A DNA stretch of 35,989 nt. Source: Alphaproteobacteria bacterium. Lineage in GTDB: Bacteria; Pseudomonadota; Alphaproteobacteria; Bin95. A program made the position numbers and the translations under genes. The stretch lies in assembly GCA_022825195.1 (NCBI GenBank), contig JAJDYL010000072.1:1-35989 (forward strand), in the 5' to 3' direction. Below, in pieces: positions 8,130 through 14,832 of this stretch (its first letter is position 1; each line of letters opens with the position of its first letter). The notes beneath the pieces are model-generated. The model saw nothing but the letters and a program-made list of their open reading frames with translations, was not told the DNA's origin and did not search any database.

Positions 8130-8858
8130 ATGAACGACAGCCCCGCCGAACAAGCACTTGCCGCATTCCGGCAACAGATCGACCGCTGCGACCTCGCGAT
8201 TCTGGAAAGCCTGCGCGAGCGGGCGCGGGTGGTCGAACTCGTCGGCGTGGACAAACGCGACCGCGGCCTTGCCGATGTCTATCGCCCCGGACGCGAGGCT
8301 GCGCTGATGCGCCGGCTGGCCGCCACCGACAGCGCACCCTTTCCGACCGCTTCCCTGCTGAGCGTCTGGCGAGAGGTGATCGGGGCGAGCTTCACGATAG
8401 AAGGTCATCCGCTGCATGTCGCGAGCGGCAGCGCGAATGCCTGGGAACGCGCCCGGAACCATTTCCGCGCGGCCCGGCATTCCCGCGCCTCGGGCGCACG
8501 CGCCGTCGTCCAGGCCGTCGCCGCCGGCGAGGCGACTGTCGGCGTGGCGTCCCTCGACGATGACGAACCCTGGTGGCCGTTGCTGGCCGAACTCGATCCC
8601 CCCCTCCACATTGTCGCCCGCCTGCCGTTCGCTCCCGGCCTCTACCCGGTGGGCGCTCCCGGCGCGCTCGTGATTGCGCGCAATCCGCCGGACCCGAGCG
8701 GCGACGACCTTGCCGTCGCCATCGCCGCCGAAGCCGCCGGCGAGATCCTGACGGCTTGCGGCGACCGGTTCCTGGTTGCCGCAAGGGAGATCGGCGCCGA
8801 TATGATCCCCGTCGGCGGCTATGCCGTACCGATCGTTCTCAAGGAGACCGCAGGATGA
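8130..8858 (+). CDS. Chorismate mutase (AroQ-type) with C-terminal prephenate-dehydratase-like region
   Basis: The 242-residue protein begins with an AroQ chorismate mutase domain (about residues 8-95): [20 protein letters not shown], a conserved Lys in VGVDKRDRG and [12 protein letters not shown]. This converts chorismate to prephenate in the cytoplasm. Residues about 95-242 ([41 protein letters not shown]) look like a reduced periplasmic-binding/prephenate-dehydratase fold, but the dehydratase TRF motif is absent, so this part may be regulatory or vestigial. The ATG at 8130 follows a purine-rich AAGAGGCGCC. Its stop overlaps the hisC start as ATGA at 8855-8858, so it is the first gene of a coupled aroQ-hisC-tyrC operon. 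Confidence 0.82.
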   Translation: MNDSPAEQALAAFRQQIDRCDLAILESLRERARVVELVGVDKRDRGLADVYRPGREAALMRRLAATDSAPFPTASLLSVWREVIGASFTIEGHPLHVASGSANAWERARNHFRAARHSRASGARAVVQAVAAGEATVGVASLDDDEPWWPLLAELDPPLHIVARLPFAPGLYPVGAPGALVIARNPPDPSGDDLAVAIAAEAAGEILTACGDRFLVAAREIGADMIPVGGYAVPIVLKETAG

Positions 8859-9928
8859 CCGTGCCTGCCCCCCGCGCCGGCGTGCTGGAGATTGCGCCCT
8901 ATGTCGGCGGCGAAAGCGATATCGAAGGCGTCGAGACTGTCGTCAAGCTGTCCTCGAACGAAAATGCGCTCGGCCCCTCGCCGCAGGCGGCGGAGGCATT
9001 CTCCCGTCTCGCATCCTCGCTGCATCTCTACCCGGACGGCGCTGCCGACGAACTCCGCGCCGCCATCGGCGAGGTCCACGGGCTCGACCCGGACCGCATC
9101 GTCTGCGGCTCCGGCTCGGACGAGCTGCTGTCCCTGCTGGCCCATGCCTATGCCGGACCGGGCGACGAGGTGATCTATCCCGAGCACGGCTTCGCCATGT
9201 ATCCGATTGCGACGCGCGCCGCCGGCGCCCATCCGGTCGTGGCCCCCGAGCGCGACTTCACCGCCGATGTCGATGCGATCCTGGCGGCCGTGACGACGCG
9301 CACCAAGCTGGTCTTCGTCGCCAATCCGAACAATCCGACCGGCACCTACATCTCCGGCGAGGAGCTGGCCCGGCTACGCGGCGGGCTGCCGGAGAGCGTG
9401 TTGCTGGTGGTGGATGCGGCCTATGCCGAATATGTCGGCCGCAACGACTATGCGGACGGGCGCGAACTGGTCGAGGCCGGCGGCAACACCGTCATGACGC
9501 GCACCTTCTCCAAGATTTACGGGCTGGCGGCGCTCAGGCTCGGCTGGGCCTACTGTCCGCCCAATGTCGTTGACGTGCTGCATCGGGTGCGCGGGCCTTT
9601 CAATGTCAATGCCGCCGCCCAGGCTGCGGGCGTGGCGGCGATACGGGACGCCGGATATGTCGAATTCTCGCGCGCGCACAACGACAGGTGGCTTCCCTGG
9701 TTGACGGATGAGGTCCGGGCTCTGGGCTTCGAAGTGCTGCCGAGCGTCGGCAACTTCATCCTGATCCGTTTCCCGGACGTGGAAGCCGCTATGGCCGCCC
9801 TGCAGAGCCATGGCGTGATCCCGCGCCGCGTCGCCGGCTACGGCTTCCCGGACGGCCTGCGCCTGACGGTGGGACGCGAGGAGGACAACCGCTCCGTCGT
9901 CGCCGCCCTCAGGACGCTCGTTTCGTGA
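8855..9928 (+). CDS. hisC: HisC-type aminotransferase (histidinol-phosphate / aromatic)
   Basis: This is a 357-residue class II PLP aminotransferase. Seen are [13 protein letters not shown] at 31-43, the phosphate-binding glycine-rich [16 protein letters not shown] at 158-163 and DAAYAEY. The PLP Lys is K220 in [15 protein letters not shown], and [10 protein letters not shown] is near the C-terminus. These match histidinol-phosphate aminotransferases. Placed between chorismate mutase and prephenate/arogenate dehydrogenase, it probably transaminates prephenate or the 4-hydroxyphenyl- and phenylpyruvates as well as, or instead of, imidazole-acetol phosphate; that dual use is known for some alphaproteobacterial HisC proteins. 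ATGA overlap with the upstream gene and GTGA overlap with tyrC show tight coupling. Confidence 0.9.
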   Translation: MTVPAPRAGVLEIAPYVGGESDIEGVETVVKLSSNENALGPSPQAAEAFSRLASSLHLYPDGAADELRAAIGEVHGLDPDRIVCGSGSDELLSLLAHAYAGPGDEVIYPEHGFAMYPIATRAAGAHPVVAPERDFTADVDAILAAVTTRTKLVFVANPNNPTGTYISGEELARLRGGLPESVLLVVDAAYAEYVGRNDYADGRELVEAGGNTVMTRTFSKIYGLAALRLGWAYCPPNVVDVLHRVRGPFNVNAAAQAAGVAAIRDAGYVEFSRAHNDRWLPWLTDEVRALGFEVLPSVGNFILIRFPDVEAAMAALQSHGVIPRRVAGYGFPDGLRLTVGREEDNRSVVAALRTLVS

Positions 9929-10809
9929 CCGAGCCGATGTTCGAGCGGGTCGCGCTGATCGGAATCGGCCTGATCGGCTCGTCCCTGGCCAGGGTGATGC
10001 AACAGGAGCGGCTTGCCGGCAGCATCGTCGCCTGCGCCCGGCGCGCGGAGACGCTGGCCGCCGTGGAGAGGCTCGGGATCGCCGACGACACGACCCACGA
10101 CCCGGCGGAAGCCGCCGACGGGGCCGATCTCGTGGTCGTCTGCACGCCGATCGGCGCCTATGCGGCCATCGGCGAGGCCATTGCCTCCCGGCTTCGTCCC
10201 GGAGCCATCGTCAGCGATGTCGGCTCGGTGAAGCAGACGGTGGTCCGCGACCTCGGCCCGCACATTCCGGACGGGGTGCATTTCGTGCCGGCGCACCCCG
10301 TGGCGGGCACGGAGCATTCGGGGCCGGAAGCCGGGTTTGCGGAACTCTTCCGGGGCCGCTGGTGTATCCTCACCCCGCCGCCGGGCACGGCGGCGGAAGC
10401 CGTCGAAAAGGTGGGCGACCTCTGGCGCCGGGCCGGCATGATGCTGGAAACCATGACCCCGGCGCACCACGACCACGTGCTCGCCATCACCTCCCACCTC
10501 CCGCACCTCGTTGCTTTTTCCATCGTGGGAACCGCCGCCGACCTGGAACAGGACCTTCGCCAGGAGGTCGTCAAATTCGCGGCGAGCGGCTTCAGGGATT
10601 TCACCCGCATCGCGGCCAGCGACCCGATCATGTGGCGCGATATTTTCCTCAACAACCGCCATGCGCTGCTGGATGTGTGCGGCCGGTTGCAGGAGGACAT
10701 CTCCCGCCTGCAGCGCGCCATACGCTGGGGCGAGGGCGAAGAGATCGAGCGCCTGATCGAGGTCTCGCGCGAAATCAGGCGGAGCCTGATCGACGCGAAC
10801 CAGGCATGA
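9925..10809 (+). CDS. tyrC: Prephenate/arogenate dehydrogenase (TyrA/TyrC family)
   Basis: The 294-residue cytoplasmic enzyme oxidatively decarboxylates prephenate or arogenate in tyrosine synthesis. It has the NAD(P) Rossmann motif [14 protein letters not shown] at the N-terminus, [23 protein letters not shown] and the catalytic-His block [18 protein letters not shown] helical C-terminal domain follows ([31 protein letters not shown]). The start is the GTG at 9925, overlapping the hisC stop as GTGA. Its last 45 codons occur again, in mutated form, at 13003-13141 in front of the oxygenase gene, showing that tyrC once ended directly against that gene. Confidence 0.92.
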   Translation: MTEPMFERVALIGIGLIGSSLARVMQQERLAGSIVACARRAETLAAVERLGIADDTTHDPAEAADGADLVVVCTPIGAYAAIGEAIASRLRPGAIVSDVGSVKQTVVRDLGPHIPDGVHFVPAHPVAGTEHSGPEAGFAELFRGRWCILTPPPGTAAEAVEKVGDLWRRAGMMLETMTPAHHDHVLAITSHLPHLVAFSIVGTAADLEQDLRQEVVKFAASGFRDFTRIAASDPIMWRDIFLNNRHALLDVCGRLQEDISRLQRAIRWGEGEEIERLIEVSREIRRSLIDANQA

Positions 10810-10908
10810 ACGCCATCGCCGGGCGCGCCTTCTGCGGCGAGCTCGTTGTAATCCGGCAACTGGATGCACTCGACGCATTGCTCGACTGCGCGCGCGGAGC
10901 CGCCTGCG
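10671..10908 (+). repeat. Direct repeat, left copy (tyrC 3' end plus oxygenase 5' end)
   Basis: The segment from GGATGTGTGCGG in the tyrC 3' end through the first ~34 codons of a gene starting ATGAACGCCATCGCC is repeated in the same orientation at 13003-13240. By eye the tyrC portion differs at about 16 of 139 positions; the part after the tyrC stop is more diverged. The two copies flank permease copy 2. Confidence 0.8.
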
Positions 10909-10916
10909 CCGCCTGA
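10806..10916 (+). pseudogene. Truncated 5' fragment of the 2OG-oxygenase-like gene
   Basis: A 36-codon frame starts at the ATGA overlap with the tyrC stop (10806-10809) and reads [20 protein letters not shown] and on, ending at TGA 10914-10916. It matches the first ~30 residues of the intact gene at 13138 (MTAIARRAFRGELILFRRLE), including the same ATGA overlap with a tyrC end. Past codon ~34 the similarity stops. I read it as the broken copy left when the permease segment entered between the two genes. Confidence 0.72.
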
Positions 10917-11129
10917 CGTTCATTGCGGGCTGCGGCTCAGATGTGCGCTTCTGTCGCGGAAGCACTAGGGTGCGAGGCTTCGTCAATCGCCTCCGGCTGT
11001 CCTATGGTGTTCCTTTGGGGGTCCCGACAGCAGGAAGTTAGTCCGCTCGTACTGCGGGCGCGCACCGATGGGCTTGCAGACGCAGGCAACGAAGATGCGG
11101 GCATCGGAACCGAACGGTCGGAGGAGCAC

Positions 11130-12863
11130 ATGACAGATCGCCGTCACCCCGACGCGGCGGTCCCGGCGCCGCTCGCAGCGGGCCTCGGCCTGCAGTATGC
11201 CGGCCTCGTGCTGCCTGGGGTGGTATTGATTCCGACAATCGTGTTCACGGCTGCCGGCGTGTCCGAGGCGGTGATGCTGTGGGCGGTGTTCGCCTCCATT
11301 GTCCTGTGCGGCGTGGTCACGATGCTGCAAGGGCGCCCGATCGGCCGGATCGGCGCCGGTTACATCATCATCACAGGAACCTCCGGGCCGGCCATCGCGG
11401 TCAGCATCGCCGCGCTCGCCGCGGGCGGCCCCGCCCTGCTGGCTATCCTGGTCCTGGCCTTTGCTCTCTTCCAGTTCGCGTTCGCCGGGCGGCTCTTTCT
11501 GTTCCGGCGCATCCTGACCCCGACCGTGACCGGGACGGTCATCATGCTGACGCCCGTCACGGTGATGCCGGTCATCTTTGAACAGTTCAGCAACGTACCA
11601 CCAGATTCACCCCCATTTGCTGCTCCTCTCAGCGCGATCACGACCCTGGTCGTTGTCGGCTGTATCGTGCTGAAGGGAGGAGGAACCCTGCGTCTTTGGG
11701 CGCCCATCATCGGCATCGTAGCCGGCTCGTTGGTAGCGGGCGCGTTCGGCCTGTACGATGTCAGCCGTGTTGTCGATGCCTCGTGGATCGGCTTCCCGGA
11801 AGTCCGGTGGCCGGGCATCGATATCGACTTCGGACCCGCATTCTGGGGACTGTTTCCGGCGTTCCTGTTCATTGCCCTGGTCTGCACGATCGAGACCATG
11901 AGTGGCTCCGTGGCGATTCAGCATGCCTCCTGGGCGAAGCCGAGAGCTGTGAACTTCCGGGCGGTCCAGGGCGCCGTCGCCGCGGATGCGGCAGGCAATC
12001 TGCTGTCCGCCCTTGCAGGTGCGATGCCGCTCGGGTTCCGCCCCAACGGTACTGCGATGGTCGAAATCACCGGGTTGAGTTCCCGGCGCATCGGCGTCGC
12101 GGTGGGAGCGGCCCTTATCCTGATGGCATGCCTTCCGAAAGCGCTCGCCGTGGTCTTTGCGATACCCAGTCCGGTCATAGCGGCGTTCATCACCATCATG
12201 ATGGCGACCATCTTTACCATCGGGATGAAAGTGGTTCTCCAGGATGGGCTCGATTATCGCAACGGGCTGATCGTCGGACTCTCGTTCTGGATCGGAGTGG
12301 GCTTTGAGGCCGGCGTGCTGTATCCCGAACTTGCTTCTCTTTTGCCGGGCAGGCTTCCGCCTAACGGCATGGTAGCCGGCGGCCTTGCAGCCATCATCAT
12401 GACCTTGCTGGTGGAGTTGACGAAACCGCGCAGCAGCCGGATGGAGGTGGAGTTCGATATCTCGGCCTTCAGCGAGATCCGGGATTTCGTCGGCAAGTTC
12501 GCAGCGCGACGCGGCTGGGACGCCGCCATGGCGGCGCGTCTCGATGCGGTGAGCGAGGAGGCCCTGCTGACACTTCTTCGCGAGGACGAAGACGCTGCCG
12601 AAGCCGACCGCCGCCGGCGGTTGCGCCTGGTGGCGCGGAGCGAAGACGGCGCAGCAGTCCTCGAGTTTGTCACCGCGAAGAGCGAAGAGAACCTCCAGGA
12701 TCGGATCACGCTGTTGGGTGAGGCGAGCACCGAGGATGCGATCGAACGGGAGGTATCGCTTCGCCTGCTGCGACACCTGGCGTCCACGGTCCGTCATCAG
12801 CAATATCATGACCAGGATATCGTGACCGTCCGCGTGGAGCCGCCCGGAAGGGATTCCGGCTGA
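11130..12863 (+). CDS. NCS2-family permease with C-terminal RsbW/GHKL-like domain (copy 2)
   Basis: This 577-residue paralogue of the permease at 5216-6958 is alignable over its full length. It has the NCS2 membrane domain at residues 12-432 and a soluble tail at 433-577. The TM8 region reads TIETMSGS (E255 kept, but the Gly-Asp of copy 1 is Ser-Gly). The NAT-signature position reads MPLGFRPNGTAMVEITG, different from both the classic family and copy 1, so substrate or coupling may differ. The tail repeats RLDAVSEEALLTLL and EVSLRLLRHLASTVRHQQYH, the same RsbW-like blocks. The ATG at 11130 follows GGAGGAG at 11120-11126; a longer frame from 10923 has no family similarity. It sits between two copies of the tyrC/oxygenase junction and locally looks less GC-rich than its neighbours, which suggests acquisition or duplication. 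Confidence 0.84.
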   Translation: MTDRRHPDAAVPAPLAAGLGLQYAGLVLPGVVLIPTIVFTAAGVSEAVMLWAVFASIVLCGVVTMLQGRPIGRIGAGYIIITGTSGPAIAVSIAALAAGGPALLAILVLAFALFQFAFAGRLFLFRRILTPTVTGTVIMLTPVTVMPVIFEQFSNVPPDSPPFAAPLSAITTLVVVGCIVLKGGGTLRLWAPIIGIVAGSLVAGAFGLYDVSRVVDASWIGFPEVRWPGIDIDFGPAFWGLFPAFLFIALVCTIETMSGSVAIQHASWAKPRAVNFRAVQGAVAADAAGNLLSALAGAMPLGFRPNGTAMVEITGLSSRRIGVAVGAALILMACLPKALAVVFAIPSPVIAAFITIMMATIFTIGMKVVLQDGLDYRNGLIVGLSFWIGVGFEAGVLYPELASLLPGRLPPNGMVAGGLAAIIMTLLVELTKPRSSRMEVEFDISAFSEIRDFVGKFAARRGWDAAMAARLDAVSEEALLTLLREDEDAAEADRRRRLRLVARSEDGAAVLEFVTAKSEENLQDRITLLGEASTEDAIEREVSLRLLRHLASTVRHQQYHDQDIVTVRVEPPGRDSG

Positions 12864-12910
12864 AGATTGTAAGGTGCGGCGGTCGTCGGCGCGCTTGCCG
12901 GGAGCCTTGC

Positions 12911-13141
12911 ATGCAACGAACGCTGACGCTGAACCATGGAACGCCGGAGACGCGCACTCGCGACCGTCGGCCCTGCCGCTGGACGGCACTGTCTGCGGCG
13001 CCGGATGCGTGCGGCAGGCTGCTGGAGGACATCTCCCGCCCGCAGCGGGCCATACGCCGGGGCGAGGGCGAGGAGATCGAGCGGTTGATCGAAGCCTCGC
13101 GCGAAATCAGGCGCAGCCTGATCGACGCAAGGCAGGCATGA
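12911..13141 (+). pseudogene. tyrC 3' remnant (C-terminal ~45 codons)
   Basis: Within an open frame of 76 codons, the last 45 read DACGRLLEDISRPQRAIRRG and on to RSLIDARQA-stop. This matches the TyrC C-terminus ([20 protein letters not shown] to [13 protein letters not shown]). The first 31 codons have no TyrC similarity and no family I recognise. The Rossmann and catalytic parts are absent, so this is a fragment of a former tyrC copy. Its TGA overlaps the oxygenase ATG as ATGA (13138-13141), as the intact tyrC does with the truncated fragment at 10806. The intergenic 12864-13002 holds nothing else I can name. Confidence 0.75.
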
Positions 13142-13240
13142 CGGCAATCGCCCGGCGCGCCTTCCGGGGCGAGTTGATCCTGTTCCGCCGGCTGGAGACG
13201 CTCGACGCATTGCTGAGGCACGCGCGGGACGTCGCATTTG
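13003..13240 (+). repeat. Direct repeat, right copy (tyrC 3' end plus oxygenase 5' end)
   Basis: This is the partner of 10671-10908. It begins GGATGCGTGCGG and runs through the tyrC remnant into the intact oxygenase gene. The repeats enclose about 2.1 kb containing only permease copy 2 and its flanks. Confidence 0.8.
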
Positions 13241-13914
13241 ACGCCTTCGACGATCCGGTCCGGGACGAAGGCCGGCTCGACAGCGGCCTGTGGCGCAAGA
13301 AGGCCATGGCGGCGCGGCGGTGCTTCATGACCTCCGATGCGGTGCCGGACCTGCTCTCGGCTCTTTTCGCGGAGCTCGGCTTCGACCCGGAGACGACCTA
13401 TCGCGACCGCGCGATTCTGCGGTTCCAGCCGGGCCGGCCGGCCTGCCGGACGCGCCGCCTGCGCGACCTGCCGCCGCATCGGGACAGCTGGGGGTCCAAC
13501 ATCATGACCCAGTTGAACTGGTGGGCGCCCGTGTTTCCCGTCGAGCCGGGCGCCACGATGGAGATCTGGCCCGCCTATTTCGACCGCCCGGTTCCCAACA
13601 GCAGCGCCGGGTGGGATATCGAGGCGCTGCGTACCGCCGGAGGCGACTACCCGCTATTGCCGGAAGCCGCGAGGCCGGAAGAGCCGGGAGACCCCGTGCT
13701 GATCGAGCCGGGAGAGCTGCTCTGCTTCTCGGGCGCCCATCTCCACGCCAGCCGGCCGAACCGGACAGGGCGCACGCGCATCAGCCTCGACCTGCGCACC
13801 GTCGATGTCTCGGACGGCCCGGGTGCGCCCAATGTGGACGGGCGCACGCGGCGCACCGCCTATGACTGGTTCCACCGCCTTTCGGACGGGGCCTGTCTCG
13901 CCTCCGCCAGATAG
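13138..13914 (+). CDS. 2-oxoglutarate/Fe(II) oxygenase-like protein
   Basis: This 258-residue protein has the signature of the cupin-like 2OG-Fe(II) oxygenases. PPHRDSWGSN gives His114-x-Asp116, GELLCFSGAHLHASRPN gives the distal His (201 or 203), and RTRISLDLR supplies an Arg about 10 residues later for the 2OG carboxylate. The substrate is unknown; hydroxylation of a small molecule or peptide is a family-level inference. The start is the ATG at 13138, in an ATGA overlap with the tyrC remnant, which implies the gene was once translationally coupled to tyrC and so part of the aromatic operon. It now lies behind permease copy 2 and may need a new promoter. Its 3' end overlaps the convergent MetF-like gene by 55 bp. 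Confidence 0.68.
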   Translation: MTAIARRAFRGELILFRRLETLDALLRHARDVAFDAFDDPVRDEGRLDSGLWRKKAMAARRCFMTSDAVPDLLSALFAELGFDPETTYRDRAILRFQPGRPACRTRRLRDLPPHRDSWGSNIMTQLNWWAPVFPVEPGATMEIWPAYFDRPVPNSSAGWDIEALRTAGGDYPLLPEAARPEEPGDPVLIEPGELLCFSGAHLHASRPNRTGRTRISLDLRTVDVSDGPGAPNVDGRTRRTAYDWFHRLSDGACLASAR

Positions 13915-14663
13915 GCCGCCGTTTCCGCGAAGCCCCCGAACGGGAAGAAATGCAGCCCTTCCACGGACGGCGGCGCCTCCCGCAGGCCGGCAATGAGCCC
14001 CGCCGGCGTCCAGTGCCCGGCCATCCGCAGGAGGCGGGCGTCCCGCCACAGCCCGCGCAGCGAGCGCCCGACGCCGCAGGCCCTGGCGTATTTCAACAGG
14101 GCCGCCGGGGTTGCGACGCCGGGCAGCCCGACCCGGATCGGCGCCTTGTTTCCCAGGCGCGCCATCCGCTCTTCCCAAGCAAGCACCGCTTCGGCTTCGA
14201 ACACGAACTGGGAGACCGCCGCCGCACGCGCTCCCGCAGCGACCGTCCTGTCGATCCTGGCAAGCAGCACGGCGTCGCGGTCTTCCTCGGGATGACCGGC
14301 GAAATAGAGCCGCTCGAACCGCCTTGCGGCAGGCCCGATCAGGTCTCCTGCTTCGGGGAATGGACCGAGCGGCCTGCCGCGGTCGCCGCCGACCAGCAGC
14401 GCTTCCCGGACGCCGACCGCCCGCAGGGCGTCCAGATGGCGCTCCAGGACGGCCCGGCTCTCCAGATGGCGGGCGCCGATATGCGGGACCGGCGCCATGC
14501 CGGCCCCCGCCAGCCGCGCGGCCGTCCTGACGATATCGTCCAGCGCGCCGTCCGGCAGATGCGTGACGAAGACCCGCGTGCCCTGGGGCAGCAACGCCGC
14601 GAAGGAGCCGACCTTGCGGGCGCCGCCCGGCGTCGTCTCGATGGAAAAGCCGTCCGTGTTCAT
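13860..14663 (-). CDS. Methylenetetrahydrofolate reductase-like protein (MetF family, divergent)
   Basis: The 267-residue TIM-barrel protein resembles MetF: FSIETTPGGARK at the N-terminus (beta-strand with the catalytic-type Glu), VFVTHLPDGA, PVPHIGARHLES, LLVGGDRGRPLGPF (equivalent of the GDRG flavin loop), AAAVSQFVFEAEAVLAWEER and IRVGLPGVATPAALLKYARA. MetF uses FAD to interconvert 5,10-methylene- and 5-methyl-THF. It is divergent from a THF-dependent dimethylglycine/sarcosine-type dehydrogenase, which makes methylene-THF, so it likely processes that product; this is inference from context. The ATG at 14663 starts the family-like N-terminus; a frame to 14807 would add 48 arginine-rich residues. 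It is not the housekeeping metF by similarity alone. Confidence 0.78.
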   Translation of the reverse strand: MNTDGFSIETTPGGARKVGSFAALLPQGTRVFVTHLPDGALDDIVRTAARLAGAGMAPVPHIGARHLESRAVLERHLDALRAVGVREALLVGGDRGRPLGPFPEAGDLIGPAARRFERLYFAGHPEEDRDAVLLARIDRTVAAGARAAAVSQFVFEAEAVLAWEERMARLGNKAPIRVGLPGVATPAALLKYARACGVGRSLRGLWRDARLLRMAGHWTPAGLIAGLREAPPSVEGLHFFPFGGFAETAAYLAEARQAPSERRWNQS

Positions 14664-14729
14664 GCAAGGGAAAGTCCCGCGCCGCAGCCCTTCGTTACGG
14701 TCGCGGCGCGACCAAGAGTTTCCCCTATG

Positions 14730-14768
14730 CGACAGCTTGTCGTGAGAGGCATATTCGATGTCGCGAAT
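14730..14768. promoter_or_regulatory. Two small inverted repeats in the divergent MetF-like/DMGDH spacer
   Basis: CGACA-GCT-TGTCG lies at 14730-14742 and ATTCG-ATGTCG-CGAAT at 14753-14768, in the 169-bp spacer between two divergent one-carbon genes. Their place fits operator sites shared by both genes, but no known regulator consensus is recognised. Confidence 0.3.
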
Positions 14769-14832
14769 GGAACGCTTGCGGGCGCGGGCCTGAGGCAGGT
14801 TCCGCAAGCCTCAGAGGGAAGGAGCCCAACCC

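Noticed and set aside
10923..11129. N-terminal extension of permease copy 2
   Set aside because: The 69 extra codons have no similarity to copy 1, and GGAGGAG directly precedes the ATG at 11130.
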